NCBI GenBank assembly: GCA_018268035.1
Contig: JAFDXI010000124.1
Location: forward strand, 40,365 to 104,364
Length of the DNA: 64,000 nt
Origin: Bacteroidota bacterium
GTDB lineage: Bacteria; Bacteroidota; Bacteroidia; Chitinophagales; Chitinophagaceae
Direction: 5' to 3'
Each line of letters starts with the position of its first letter. Positions within the stretch are counted from its first letter, which is position 1. This document shows, piece by piece, positions 1 to 8,621 of the stretch. The notes beneath the pieces were generated by a model. That model was not told the DNA's origin, made no database searches, and saw only the letters and a list, made by a program, of their open reading frames with translations. The position numbers and the translations under genes were made by a program.

Positions 1-273
1 ACGGACAGCATACTCCTGGTAAGCTGTTACAAATACGATTTCGAAATTGATGTTGGAAAGTTTTGGCAGCAGTTCAAATGAAGTGTATGGAGGCAATTGA
101 ATATCCATAAATACAACATCTAGCTTTTCACCTTTTTCAATTTTTTCCTGAGCGTCATCAAGGTTATCTGCAGTCCAAACAACTTCAACATTCTCAGAAT
201 CGAGCAGTATCCGCTTTAAAATTTCAATGTTTGAAATTTCGTCATCGAGGATTGCGGCTTTTACAGTTTTCAT
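1..273 (-). CDS. Response regulator receiver domain, LytR/AlgR-type (partial, C-terminus beyond window)
   Basis: Ninety-one codons of the N-terminus are present, read from the ATG at 273 to the window edge. They form a CheY-like receiver: the acidic pair D10-D11 follows the first strand, D57 in the MDIQLPP segment is the expected phosphorylation site, and the VFVTAYQEYAV segment carries the conserved Thr before the Lys position. It starts 26 bp after the stop of the histidine kinase at 300-1049 on the same strand, so the two form a two-component pair. In Bacteroidota such regulators next to LytS-type kinases usually end in a LytTR DNA-binding domain. That half is not visible, so the output domain is inferred. 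Confidence 0.85.
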   Translation of the reverse strand, partial: MKTVKAAILDDEISNIEILKRILLDSENVEVVWTADNLDDAQEKIEKGEKLDVVFMDIQLPPYTSFELLPKLSNINFEIVFVTAYQEYAVR

Positions 274-299
274 AATATTAGAATTTCTACAAAAATGAA

Positions 300-1049
300 T
301 TAATTATTTTGAATTGGCAATGCTAAATCCACTGTTACCCCTTCGCAACCGGATATTCTTTTGTCCTTAATGGTTAAATAGCCGTGTCTTTCATTGTTTT
401 GATTGATGAGTTGAATCCTTTCATTGATAATTCCTAATGCAGAGGATTTTTGCTTAGGTGTATTTTGAAGATCTTTTTTCAAGCCTATACCATTGTCGTC
501 AATCATACAATGAAGCAAATCATTTTCAACATAAAATTTAATCTTTAGTTCACCACCGGTTTTTTTAGGTGCAAGGCCATGCCTGATTGCATTTTCAACT
601 ATCGGCTGTATCATCATAGTAGGTACGTAATATGTTCTTGTCGGGTCTAATTGATTTGTATCAATATCACAGATGAAACCATAATTAAACCTTAATCTTT
701 CCAGGTCAATATATCTGTTGACAAAACTAATTTCTTCAGTTAAAGTTATATATGACTTTTTTGCATTTTCAAACATCTGTCTCAGTAATAATGAAAAATC
801 CGATAAATAATTAAATGCTTTTTTGTTTTCATTAATCATAATCAGGTATTGAGCAGCACTTAACGAATTATAGACAAAATGTGGGTTCATTTGGCTGCTG
901 AAAGCTTTATTTTTTAATTCAATCTGGTTTTTTTCATTGGTAAGCTGATTGTTTTTTTCAATAAAACCAGTGCGCATACGGTTGTAATAGTATATACCTA
1001 CTGCAATAATGGCTAACAGAAAATAATATGCAAAAATGGCAAGGCTCAT
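300..1049 (-). CDS. LytS-type sensor histidine kinase, single membrane segment
   Basis: The 249-residue protein has one hydrophobic segment (about 3-22), a short coiled linker (about 30-50), then a His_kinase/HATPase_c module. The phospho-accepting H57 lies in the QMNPHFVYNSL box characteristic of LytS/YpdA kinases. The N box (VENAIRHGL, about 151-159) and G box (DDNGIGL, about 184-190) are intact, so ATP binding and autophosphorylation look possible. It lacks a multi-span or periplasmic sensor, so the signal must be perceived at the membrane or through a partner. It is transcribed with the adjacent response regulator, its probable phosphate acceptor. A TAnnTTTG promoter element lies at 1082-1089. 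Confidence 0.85.
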   Translation of the reverse strand: MSLAIFAYYFLLAIIAVGIYYYNRMRTGFIEKNNQLTNEKNQIELKNKAFSSQMNPHFVYNSLSAAQYLIMINENKKAFNYLSDFSLLLRQMFENAKKSYITLTEEISFVNRYIDLERLRFNYGFICDIDTNQLDPTRTYYVPTMMIQPIVENAIRHGLAPKKTGGELKIKFYVENDLLHCMIDDNGIGLKKDLQNTPKQKSSALGIINERIQLINQNNERHGYLTIKDKRISGCEGVTVDLALPIQNN

Positions 1050-1081
1050 ATAGTCCTGAATTTGAAAATGTTCTTATTGAG

Positions 1082-1089
1082 CAAACATA
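1082..1089 (-). promoter_or_regulatory. Putative -7 element upstream of the histidine kinase
   Basis: Read on the minus strand this is TATGTTTG, matching the Bacteroidota -7 consensus TAnnTTTG, 33 bp before the kinase start. No well-spaced TTG at -33 is evident, so support is moderate. Confidence 0.35.
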
Positions 1090-1205
1090 TTGGAATTTTA
1101 TCCCAAATTAAACAGATGTTGTTTTTAATTTAGTTGAATTGCATATTATTTGCAGTGGTGCAAATAACAAAAAAAAGTAATCAATTTTTTCAATAACTTG
1201 ATAGG

Positions 1206-2243
1206 ATGAACTGGAAAGAGATCCCGAAATCTGAGATCCCCGGATGGAATGAAAAGCTTAAGGCTACTGATGCTGTATTTTATCAATATCCGTATTATGT
1301 AGCAAGCGAGTACAATTCCCCCCTTGCAAAATCTTTATTTATACAATATGTTGAAGCTGAAAGAGTGGTAGCTTACGCTGCTATAATAGAGATTGGCTGG
1401 TGGTTTTTTAAGGTTGGTATTATTGATAATGGCCCAATTGTTTTTGTTGCAGATGCAGACCTGAAGGCAGTTATTAACGACCTGAAAGCTTTCGCTAAAA
1501 AGCGTAATTATATGCACTTCCAGATAAGGCCTGCTTTGAATTCGCTGTTGCATGATTTAATTGAAACAGATGATTCTTTTATTCCAAAAATCTTTTTCCC
1601 TTTTCATAAAAAAATCAGATTTGATTCTAATATTTATAACAAGCCTGAAAAAGAATTATTGGCAGGATTTAAGTTGCAAGGCCGGCGAAAGATTGTATTG
1701 GCTGGCAGGGTACCTTTCAATTTTATTAAAATAGACGATAATAAAGCATTGATTGAAATACGCGACCTCTTCAAGGAAGTAACAGAGAAAAAAAAGTACG
1801 GTTTTTTGCCATTTGAAATCTATAATACAATTTACCTTGAAGGCAAAAAATATGGGCTTTGTGATATTTATGCCGCATATCTGAATGATGAACTTGTCAA
1901 TTTTGTTTTGGTTACCAAAGATGCGAATTCATTTTATCATTATACCAGCGCTTTAAGAGTCAAAGGTTATAAAGCTAATGAATCGCCGCCTGCTAAATTG
2001 CACTTTTTTGTGATGCAGGATTGTTTTTATAATGAACATAAAGCCTATTATAATATCAGCTATGGTGGCAGTGAAAAATTATTGCGTTTCAAGGAATATT
2101 TCAATCCTGTTGATATCGAAAGGCCGCCATATTATACTTACATTATAAAAAAAGGGTTAGTACAATTCATGACAAATTTTTCTTCCAATAATGCGCATTT
2201 CTTGCGTAAAGTTTTTAAGCGCATTTCAAAATTTCATAAATAG
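1206..2243 (+). CDS. FemAB/GNAT-like acyltransferase family protein
   Basis: The 345-residue soluble protein has the look of the FemAB-like branch of the GNAT superfamily. The N-terminal half has the pattern DAVFYQYPYYVASEY followed by strands VVAYAAIIE and a WWFFKVGIIDNGP turn. The C-terminal half has a second acyltransferase fold with the segment AAYLNDELVNFVLV and a GGSEKLLRFKEYF motif near residues 290-305. Family members add amino acids to cell-wall precursors or make other aminoacyl/acyl transfers. The substrate cannot be read from sequence. It is divergent from the histidine kinase and convergent with CtlX, so it appears monocistronic. I assign the fold by resemblance, not by a diagnostic motif. 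Confidence 0.55.
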   Translation: MNWKEIPKSEIPGWNEKLKATDAVFYQYPYYVASEYNSPLAKSLFIQYVEAERVVAYAAIIEIGWWFFKVGIIDNGPIVFVADADLKAVINDLKAFAKKRNYMHFQIRPALNSLLHDLIETDDSFIPKIFFPFHKKIRFDSNIYNKPEKELLAGFKLQGRRKIVLAGRVPFNFIKIDDNKALIEIRDLFKEVTEKKKYGFLPFEIYNTIYLEGKKYGLCDIYAAYLNDELVNFVLVTKDANSFYHYTSALRVKGYKANESPPAKLHFFVMQDCFYNEHKAYYNISYGGSEKLLRFKEYFNPVDIERPPYYTYIIKKGLVQFMTNFSSNNAHFLRKVFKRISKFHK

Positions 2244-2337
2244 TTCATGGTTGAAAAATTGATATGCCAGCTCAATGATTGCTATTCATTTGATCACTCT
2301 GAGAAACCAGAATAGTGTAATGTAGAAAGTGCTGGCA

Positions 2338-3249
2338 TTATACTGGCTGTAAAAATATTTCAGCGATCATGCAACGTGCGCTTCCACCACCATTAGTCTC
2401 AATGGATGTGAGATCAGAATGAACAATCCTGTTATAGCTTTCAAGGATTGCAACCTGTTCTTTTGATAATGATAAAAATGCCTGAGAAGACATCACTAAT
2501 ATTTTTTCACCAGTATCATTTTGCAGTTGCAACATATTGCCAGCAAAATGATTCATCTGTTCTGTTGAAATATCAATCATCTTTTTATGACTTGACTGAA
2601 TGGTATTAACCACATGTTTGCATTCTGTTTCATCTTTGATACAACCTGTACAGATAACAACATATTGATCTGCCATGCACATCATAACATTGGTATGATA
2701 AATTTCACCACCGCCATCATCAGTAGCGGTAAAAGTACAGGGAGTGTAATGCATTTCATTGCAAAATGTTTCTAACACTTCTTTGTTAGTCCTTGGCGAT
2801 ATACAAGCATAAGCAATTTTATTTTCCCTGTCCAATACCATACTTCCGGTGCCCTCGAGGAATAGATTTTTGTTTTCGAAACCTGTTAAGTCTATCCTGC
2901 TTGTAATAGAAAATTTATTATTGATTGCATCCAGAATATGTTGCTTTCTTTCTGCCCTTCTGTTGGTTGCATACATAGGGTATAGAATAATAGTTCCATT
3001 GCTATGAAATGAAATCCAGTTGTTGGGGAAAATGGAATCTGGTGTATGTGGTTCTGGAGTATCATTTATGACTGTCACATCAATACCCTGTTGCCTGAGT
3101 TTTTCAACAAAAGCATCAAATTCATTCAAAGCATTTGTTTGTGCATCATCAGCATGCCCTGCCACCTGGAAGCTGTTGTTGACGGCTGTTTCAGCATTAA
3201 ATGTAAATTGAACAGGCCTGATCATTAAAACATGAGAAGTGTTTTGCAT
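2338..3249 (-). CDS. ctlX: CtlX-like citrulline hydrolase, amidinotransferase fold
   Basis: The 303-residue protein belongs to the guanidino-group modifying superfamily (arginine deiminase/DDAH fold). It opens with MIRPVQFTFN, has FPNNWISFH near residues 76-84, a HTNVMM histidine segment, and the nucleophile C293 in GGGSARCMIAEI at the C-terminus. This arrangement fits the CtlX family, which hydrolyses citrulline to ornithine in the cases studied. It begins 31 bp after the arginine deiminase-like gene on the same strand, so the two enzymes probably act in sequence: arginine to citrulline, then citrulline to ornithine. A DDAH-like specificity for methylated arginines cannot be excluded. Confidence 0.75.
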   Translation of the reverse strand: MQNTSHVLMIRPVQFTFNAETAVNNSFQVAGHADDAQTNALNEFDAFVEKLRQQGIDVTVINDTPEPHTPDSIFPNNWISFHSNGTIILYPMYATNRRAERKQHILDAINNKFSITSRIDLTGFENKNLFLEGTGSMVLDRENKIAYACISPRTNKEVLETFCNEMHYTPCTFTATDDGGGEIYHTNVMMCMADQYVVICTGCIKDETECKHVVNTIQSSHKKMIDISTEQMNHFAGNMLQLQNDTGEKILVMSSQAFLSLSKEQVAILESYNRIVHSDLTSIETNGGGSARCMIAEIFLQPV

Positions 3250-3280
3250 AATTTGAAATTAAAAAGTTCTTTTTGTTTCT

Positions 3281-4795
3281 TTAAACTAAGATATCTCTTA
3301 ATAATGGCATGCTCATACAATGTGATCCGCCACGTGCCCTTGACAATTCTGCTGATGGTAATAAGATTAAAGTGTCTTTAATACTTTGAGGATCCAAACC
3401 TTTTTCAAACTTTTCAAACAGTGCTGATGTGGTAATAACTTCAAACCCTTCTTTCCTGAAACTATTGGCAGTAAAATCGTTCCTGTCATAACCAATCACA
3501 ACACCTTCTTTTAATGCTACTACATTGCAACTGTCTGTCCATTGTTCCCGGTCATCATGAGGAAATTCATTACCGCCACTGTATATAATTTTTACATCTT
3601 TTGATGAGCAATTATAATTTTCAATACTTACCTGTTTTAATAATTCTTCAATACCGGAAAGCTTTTTGAAACTATAATCTTTATCAGGCTGATAGTTTTC
3701 TTCAGCAGGTTTATAAAATTGTAATACTTCCGGTTCTTCAATTGCAATCAAATCCGGATGGTGCATCAGTTGTCTCAAATAGGTTTGCTTCACTTTATTT
3801 TCTGCTGCAATAATATTTTCAGAATATCTTCCATACAACACCCATACATTTCGTTTCACTTGTGTGAAAATGGTGTCAATATGCATCTGTGCCCTGTTTT
3901 TGGCAATCTTCACCACAGATATTTTTTCAATACCCAGATCTTTTATTGAAAAAATAGTATGGATGATTTCATTAACAGCATTGGAAGATGTTCTTTCGCT
4001 GCAGCCAACAATTAAATGTGTGGGATGTACCATCATGATATCGCCGCCTTCAATGCTGATGATCCTTGCTTTGCGTTCCACTTCTTCATATAAAAAGAAA
4101 TCACTGTCTTCAATTACTTCTATCACTTTGCCTGCATCTTCTTTAAAAAGAAAATACAAAGCAAGGAATTTTGTAATGAGCGATTCCCGTTTCCTCGCAT
4201 TTGTGGCCATACGGCTTAAAAGAATATAATCTTTAATCATTATCCCGATGTCACGTGTAAAAATAAAATTGGGAATTGGTGGGAAAATGTATTGATCTTC
4301 TTGCAAACCACTTGCTGTTTTTGGCAAAATGCCACTGATCAGAATTTTGGCCAGCAATGCTGTATCAGTGATAGCTTCTAATTGTTGCTGTGTTTTATGG
4401 CTTGATTCTTCATAAGAACAAATAGCAGAAATTAAACGCAGTTTTACTTTTTCATCTTTTAATATTTGCTCCAGAATATGTTGTACTTCTAACACTTTAT
4501 CCGAATTGAAATATTCCTTTTTGCCAGGGATAAAACAATAAGGTTTTGATTTTTCATCAGCAGAAGCCTGGTATTCCCGGATATATTTTATTTTCTCCGG
4601 GTCGAGAAAATAGAGCAGCAGCTTTACATAGTGGTTATATTCTTTCTGCATGCTTTTCAGATAAACTATATCATCATATAAATTATCAGAAAAAGTGCTT
4701 GGGATGATTTTCCCGATACCTCCATCGGGGCTATGAATAATTAATTTTCGTAAAGTTCCAATTTCAGATTCTACATAATATTGTTTATCATGCAT
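3281..4795 (-). CDS. Arginine deiminase family protein (long form)
   Basis: From the ATG at 4795 the protein has 504 residues. An open frame continues upstream to 4846, but those 17 extra residues are hydrophobic and unlike the family, which begins near the SEIGTLRKLIIHSPDGG motif found at residues 9-25 here. Catalytic elements are visible: the EGGDIM segment, the histidine in MHIDTIF, and the nucleophile C493 in RGGSHCMSMPLLRD. ADI converts arginine to citrulline and ammonia. The protein is longer than classical ArcA (about 410 aa) because of helical inserts in the first 200 residues, a form I associate with Bacteroidota. No carbamate kinase or ornithine carbamoyltransferase is nearby. Instead it precedes CtlX. 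Confidence 0.8.
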   Translation of the reverse strand: MHDKQYYVESEIGTLRKLIIHSPDGGIGKIIPSTFSDNLYDDIVYLKSMQKEYNHYVKLLLYFLDPEKIKYIREYQASADEKSKPYCFIPGKKEYFNSDKVLEVQHILEQILKDEKVKLRLISAICSYEESSHKTQQQLEAITDTALLAKILISGILPKTASGLQEDQYIFPPIPNFIFTRDIGIMIKDYILLSRMATNARKRESLITKFLALYFLFKEDAGKVIEVIEDSDFFLYEEVERKARIISIEGGDIMMVHPTHLIVGCSERTSSNAVNEIIHTIFSIKDLGIEKISVVKIAKNRAQMHIDTIFTQVKRNVWVLYGRYSENIIAAENKVKQTYLRQLMHHPDLIAIEEPEVLQFYKPAEENYQPDKDYSFKKLSGIEELLKQVSIENYNCSSKDVKIIYSGGNEFPHDDREQWTDSCNVVALKEGVVIGYDRNDFTANSFRKEGFEVITTSALFEKFEKGLDPQSIKDTLILLPSAELSRARGGSHCMSMPLLRDILV

Positions 4796-4898
4796 AAAAA
4801 ATGTTTTGATTGAGAAAATAGTTAGCTGATTAATGCACACCTTCAACAGGCAGCATTAGATAAGATTCAGAAAGATGGCAAGTAATTGACCGTTTGAA

Positions 4899-5624
4899 TT
4901 ATGCTTTATCATTTGATGGCTGCAAGTTAAGCATTTTCATTTCAACAATATGATTAAACCCCTTGACAGCAATTATTTTAAACCGTATAAACATTTCTTC
5001 TTTATACCAGTTTTCATTTCTTGTTTTCTTTATTACTGTTCTATGTTGCGGCAGGGTATAGGCAAAGTCCACCATGGCAGCCTTATTTTCCCAAACACTA
5101 AAAGTGGCCTGTTTTATCCAGGGACTTTCTCCAATGCCATAAGATACAATCAACCCTTTTGCAACAGATGAAATTGCAGCCACACTATTCACATTGCTCC
5201 AAAAATGTTTTAGACGGGAAAAACGAATACTTGCTCTTGTCAATACTGCAACGGTATCAGTATCATTAATCATCCCTTTAACTGTTCCAAAAACATTTTT
5301 CTTATCCCGCAATCCATGTCCTTCTATAGGTTGTAACACAAATTCTTTTAAGTCGCAATTAAAAAAATGAAAGTAGCTGTACATCAATGCAGGAGCTTTT
5401 ACAGATTTGTCAATTGTTGTAAATAATATTGACCATTGATTCCAGTCAGGATGGATATCAAAACTCCCATTCCTGCCACTGCCCATTAATTTATAAAAAT
5501 TAATTCTCTTGTTGAAGAAAAGCGGAATTCTGAAAAATGCCATTGAGAAGAAACCAAATATTCCTAACCATTTTGGGTAACGGGCAATGATGATAGTGCA
5601 ATATTTTTCATCTTCCTCCTTCAT
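4899..5624 (-). CDS. CrtA-like (spheroidene monooxygenase family) protein
   Basis: The 241-residue protein follows the CrtA pattern: an [16 protein letters not shown] start, the [17 protein letters not shown] block, [17 protein letters not shown], then [27 protein letters not shown] and [16 protein letters not shown] at the C-terminus. CrtA enzymes are heme proteins that oxidise carotenoids. No other carotenoid gene lies in the window, so the substrate here is unknown. The ATG at 5624 lies inside the upstream J-protein gene (17 bp overlap), implying translational coupling. A gap of 103 bp separates it from the downstream ADI gene. Family assignment is fairly firm; the reaction is not. Confidence 0.75.
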   Translation of the reverse strand: MKEEDEKYCTIIIARYPKWLGIFGFFSMAFFRIPLFFNKRINFYKLMGSGRNGSFDIHPDWNQWSILFTTIDKSVKAPALMYSYFHFFNCDLKEFVLQPIEGHGLRDKKNVFGTVKGMINDTDTVAVLTRASIRFSRLKHFWSNVNSVAAISSVAKGLIVSYGIGESPWIKQATFSVWENKAAMVDFAYTLPQHRTVIKKTRNENWYKEEMFIRFKIIAVKGFNHIVEMKMLNLQPSNDKA

Positions 5625-6252
5625 AAAAAATTAAAATGCATAAGACTATTGCCATTAATACTGCTAACATCACTTTATATTTTTCCCAACGCTCAGATTT
5701 TTTTTGCTGTTCTTTCAATCTTTCTATTGATTCATAAAACCAATGATTCTTAGCAAATAATGGGTGCAATTTTTCTTCCAGTTTTATGGTATGGCCTGAA
5801 TGTAATGGTTGCACAGATTGTAAAACTGTTTCAAGAAAAATTTTCAGTTTGGTTTCATTGGTTCCACTCAGCAATTCAATATCTTCTGGCAATACCTGAA
5901 TGATAGAATAAAATAATGTTTCCTCACTAAAATGGGCTTCATTTATATATTTCAAATAGTGATTGACTTCATGCATCCTGTTTATAAGGGTGTCAATTTG
6001 TTCAATAGGTTTTTTGTATTCTTCCGGAGCAGTCAGATGCCGGCTAAAATTATATTGCTTCCTGCTCTCTTTATCAGAAAGGATTGTATAAGCTTCAGCA
6101 ATATCAGCAAATTCAGCAGCAGCCAGGCTATCACCCGGGTTGCGGTCAGGATGGTATTGTTTTGCCAGTTTGCGATAAGCGTTTTTTATCTCATCGCCTG
6201 TTGCTGATGGACTGACATGGAGAATACGATAATAATCTTTTGCTTGTGGCAT
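5608..6252 (-). CDS. Membrane-anchored J-domain protein
   Basis: The 214-residue protein carries an N-terminal J domain (about 5-70) with the HPD motif at 34-36 and the helix II sequence [14 protein letters not shown] helical middle of about 120 residues follows, with no Gly/Phe-rich region or zinc fingers, so it is not DnaJ itself. A single hydrophobic segment near 195-208 ([16 protein letters not shown]) ends the protein, predicting a tail anchor with the J domain in the cytoplasm. J proteins stimulate DnaK ATPase and deliver clients. The overlap with the CrtA-like gene suggests that the two products are made together. A promoter-like element at 6258-6265 sits almost on the start codon. Confidence 0.85.
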   Translation of the reverse strand: MPQAKDYYRILHVSPSATGDEIKNAYRKLAKQYHPDRNPGDSLAAAEFADIAEAYTILSDKESRKQYNFSRHLTAPEEYKKPIEQIDTLINRMHEVNHYLKYINEAHFSEETLFYSIIQVLPEDIELLSGTNETKLKIFLETVLQSVQPLHSGHTIKLEEKLHPLFAKNHWFYESIERLKEQQKKSERWEKYKVMLAVLMAIVLCILIFYEGGR

Positions 6253-6257
6253 CGCAG

Positions 6258-6265
6258 CGAAAGTA
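6258..6265 (-). promoter_or_regulatory. Putative -7 element of the J-protein operon
   Basis: The minus strand reads TACTTTCG, a TAnnTTTG variant. Its distance to the ATG at 6252 would place transcription start at or next to the start codon, so either the mRNA is nearly leaderless or the match is fortuitous. Confidence 0.3.
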
Positions 6266-6358
6266 AGTGCTAATTATCTTTTAAAATAAACGGATTGATG
6301 AACATGATGCCTGTATGTCTTAAAAATAAATTAAGTTTACAATAGCGTTAATGTGAAT

Positions 6359-7024
6359 ATGTATTATCATTACTCTTCAAAATTTATTGTATTATTTATC
6401 GGGTTTGAAAACAAGCAGCAACAGCAACTTGAAAGCCTGGTAAAGCAACATGCTGCTTACCTTAATGTCAATGGAGTTAATATAGAGGGTAATATGAATG
6501 ATGGGGCTGTGGTTTGCTTTGTCAATTATACTGAAGAAGCTTTCAAAGAAGCCATTTCAATAAAAGGAGCTCGTATTGTTTGTTCCGGAAAATTTCAAAA
6601 TTTTGAGCAAATATTAAACCTGATACAGCAAGGAGTTTATGGTTGTATTTCCAGCACAGCTTTATTTTCCGATATTATTCCTGCATTAGAAGCTGCATTG
6701 CAAATAAAAGTGTATATCAGCCCTTCTTTCAACACGGTTATACATGAATATTTTCAAAACAATACAAAGAAATCCTGTCGTCATTGTTTATTTACAGAGC
6801 AGGAGCATATACTTGTTCAGCATCTTACAGCCGGCGCTTTATACAAAGAGATTGCGGCTGAATTGAACATTAGTGAAAATACTGTTCGCTCTCATGTACG
6901 GAATATTTACAGCAAGCTAAAAGTGCATTCCAAAACTGAGCTCGCCCAAAAAATATTAAGAGGAAATCTGATCACAACCCTGACTTGCTTTATCCCTGAT
7001 TTTATAGCATGTTTATGCTATTGA
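6359..7024 (+). CDS. LuxR/NarL-type transcriptional regulator with degenerate receiver
   Basis: From the ATG at 6359 the protein has 221 residues (a GTG two codons earlier is possible). The C-terminal portion (about 143-205) is a clear LuxR/GerE helix-turn-helix: FTEQEHILVQHLTAG, KEIAAELNISENTVRSHVRNIYSKLKVHSKTEL. The N-terminal half has the size and strand order of a response-regulator receiver, but no acidic pair follows the first strand (IVLFIGFEN) and no Asp occupies the usual phosphorylation position (DGAVVCFVNYTEEAF). It probably works without phosphotransfer, or responds to a ligand. It is divergent from the J-protein operon. Its targets are unknown. Confidence 0.75.
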   Translation: MYYHYSSKFIVLFIGFENKQQQQLESLVKQHAAYLNVNGVNIEGNMNDGAVVCFVNYTEEAFKEAISIKGARIVCSGKFQNFEQILNLIQQGVYGCISSTALFSDIIPALEAALQIKVYISPSFNTVIHEYFQNNTKKSCRHCLFTEQEHILVQHLTAGALYKEIAAELNISENTVRSHVRNIYSKLKVHSKTELAQKILRGNLITTLTCFIPDFIACLCY

Positions 7025-7200
7025 TTAATGTACCCAATTAATCTAATTTGCCACAATAGTATTTTGAAGATGTGCGATTGAGAATTTGATAGAAATGCTA
7101 TCCGGCATTTAATTGCATTTGTCTGAATTAATAAAGTTTTTTGTTTTTTTTATTGATGCTCTTATCCCTGCTGCTATTGATGGTTTTAATCCTGTTGCTT

Positions 7201-7231
7201 ACAGCCTGGCTTATGCCGGGCTGTATTTTTT
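7201..7231 (+). terminator. Rho-independent terminator-like hairpin
   Basis: Arms ACAGCCTGGC (7201-7210) and GCCGGGCTGT (7215-7224) pair over 10 bp with one G-T wobble around a TTAT loop. The run ATTTTTT follows (7225-7231). It sits 177 bp after the LuxR-type gene and before the ThuA gene. Confidence 0.7.
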
Positions 7232-7273
7232 CCTTTACTTTGGCTTGAAAATTCATTCTTCAAATATTTTTCA

Positions 7274-8004
7274 ATGCAGCTTATTAAAATCTTTTTTCTG
7301 TATTTTTTTGTTTGTTTTATTGCAAATAATGTAGCAACTGCTCAACCTAAGTTGTTGGTATTTTATAAAACAACTTTTTATTATCATGAATCAATACCTG
7401 ATGGTATTGCTGCTATTCAAAAACTTGGCAGGCAAAAAAATTTTGATGTTGATACAATAAACAATGCCTCAGCTTTTACTGATGAAAACCTGGATAAATA
7501 TGCTGCTGTGGTTTTTTGAATACCACAGATACTGCAGGTATTTTATTGGATGATGCACAACAAAATGCGTTGATGCATTTTATAGAATCAGGAAAAGGGT
7601 ATGTGGGCATACATGCTGCTTCGGATGCAGAATTTCAATGGCCCTGGTATAATAAACTGGTAGGAGCTTATTTTAAAAATCATCCGAAATCTCAGGAAGC
7701 TATTTTAAATGTAACAGATAATAATTTCATGGCTGATTGCTCACTTCCTTCAAAATGGAAACATTTTGATGAATGGTATAATTATAAACAAACACATTGG
7801 GATGAAGTGCATGTGTTGTTGACAGTAGATGAGAAAAGTTATTCTGGTGGTGAGAATGACGGATACCATCCGGTTTGCTGGTATCATAAATATGATGGTG
7901 GACGTTCATTTTACGTGGGTCTCGGTCATACCAAAGAATCATATTCCGACCGGTTATTTCTGAATATCCTTAACTGGGGAATTAAATATGCAATCGGTGA
8001 ATAA
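7274..8004 (+). pseudogene. ThuA-domain secreted protein, frameshifted in a T run
   Basis: Two adjacent frames together encode one ThuA-like (trehalose-utilisation type) protein. The first (7274-7519) gives a signal peptide ending ATAQP and the strand KLLVFYKTTFYYHES, and stops after KYAAVVF. The second carries NTTDTAGILLDDAQQ, GKGYVGIHAASDAEFQWPWYNKLVGAYF and GGRSFYVGLGHTKESY, the conserved ThuA blocks. The junction is a run of six T at 7512-7517. One additional T, or a -1 slip there, restores VVF-L-NTTD, which is what the family has. ThuA domains have a glutamine-amidotransferase-like fold and often occur in secreted sugar-related proteins. Whether the frameshift is real, an assembly error or programmed cannot be decided here. 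Confidence 0.8.
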
Positions 8005-8013
8005 AAATCGTCA

Positions 8014-8535
8014 TCAACTTTTTTCGCCTACAAACTGGTCGCCCTGATGTTTGAATAAAACATTAAACGTGGTCAGGCTTCCATAAATCCTGGTAATATA
8101 TTGCTGCAGTTCAAATTTATCTTCATCACTCAATAGCTTATGTGCATTGATGCGTTGCTCCATCACCCTAAGCCTGTCACGCAGCATAACTATTTTGTGA
8201 AAGAAAGTTTCAATTGGAATTTCTTTTTCTTTTAATGATGGGTCACCTGGTCTTAAAATCAAGATGCCTTTGTTCCATTTTTCACCCATTGCTATAATTT
8301 CGGTAACATCGCTCCATTCCCGCAAAATTTTTATCAAAGCATCTTCTGCTTCACTAAAGCTCACACTGTATTCGGGTTCTATTCGTTCAATCACTTCAAC
8401 AGAAAAATCCTTTGCAACTGATTTGATGCCGCTTTCCAAAAAGCAAACTTCATATATTCTCTTATGCAACCTGATGACTACTCCATCACCATAAGAAGGA
8501 TGTTTTATTCTTGAACCTACACCTAAAATTTCCAT
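8014..8535 (-). CDS. Conserved hypothetical protein with Tudor-like N-terminus
   Basis: The 173-residue cytoplasmic protein begins with a small beta-barrel-like segment, GSRIKHPSYGDGVVIRLHKRIYEVCFLESGIKSVA (about residues 7-41). This resembles the Tudor-like C-terminal domain of UvrD/PcrA helicases (G-x-x-V-x-H-x-x-F/Y-G-x-G-x-V). The remaining 130 residues are helical and charged, with no recognised motif. In UvrD the equivalent domain touches RNA polymerase, so a nucleic-acid or polymerase link is possible but is inference. It is convergent with the ThuA gene, with 9 bp between stops. I do not recognise the full-length family. Confidence 0.6.
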   Translation of the reverse strand: MEILGVGSRIKHPSYGDGVVIRLHKRIYEVCFLESGIKSVAKDFSVEVIERIEPEYSVSFSEAEDALIKILREWSDVTEIIAMGEKWNKGILILRPGDPSLKEKEIPIETFFHKIVMLRDRLRVMEQRINAHKLLSDEDKFELQQYITRIYGSLTTFNVLFKHQGDQFVGEKS

Positions 8536-8621
8536 TTGATTTTTTTTATAAAAATAATAGTTGAAAGGTATTTATTGATGCTTAATGAATTTGTAATTCA
8601 AAGTGATGATGAATAAATGAT

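Noticed and set aside
2264..2338. 8-bp inverted repeat ATGCCAGC/GCTGGCAT between the FemAB-like and CtlX genes
   Set aside because: The arms are 59 bp apart with no T run; too weak to call a terminator.
4796..4846. N-terminal extension of the arginine deiminase-like protein
   Set aside because: The additional 17 residues are hydrophobic, do not form a complete signal peptide and precede the conserved family start; the ATG at 4795 is preferred.
7113..7334. 73-codon hydrophobic frame between the LuxR-type gene and the ThuA gene
   Set aside because: It starts at TTG, spans a clear terminator hairpin (7201-7231) and overlaps the real signal peptide of ThuA in another frame.
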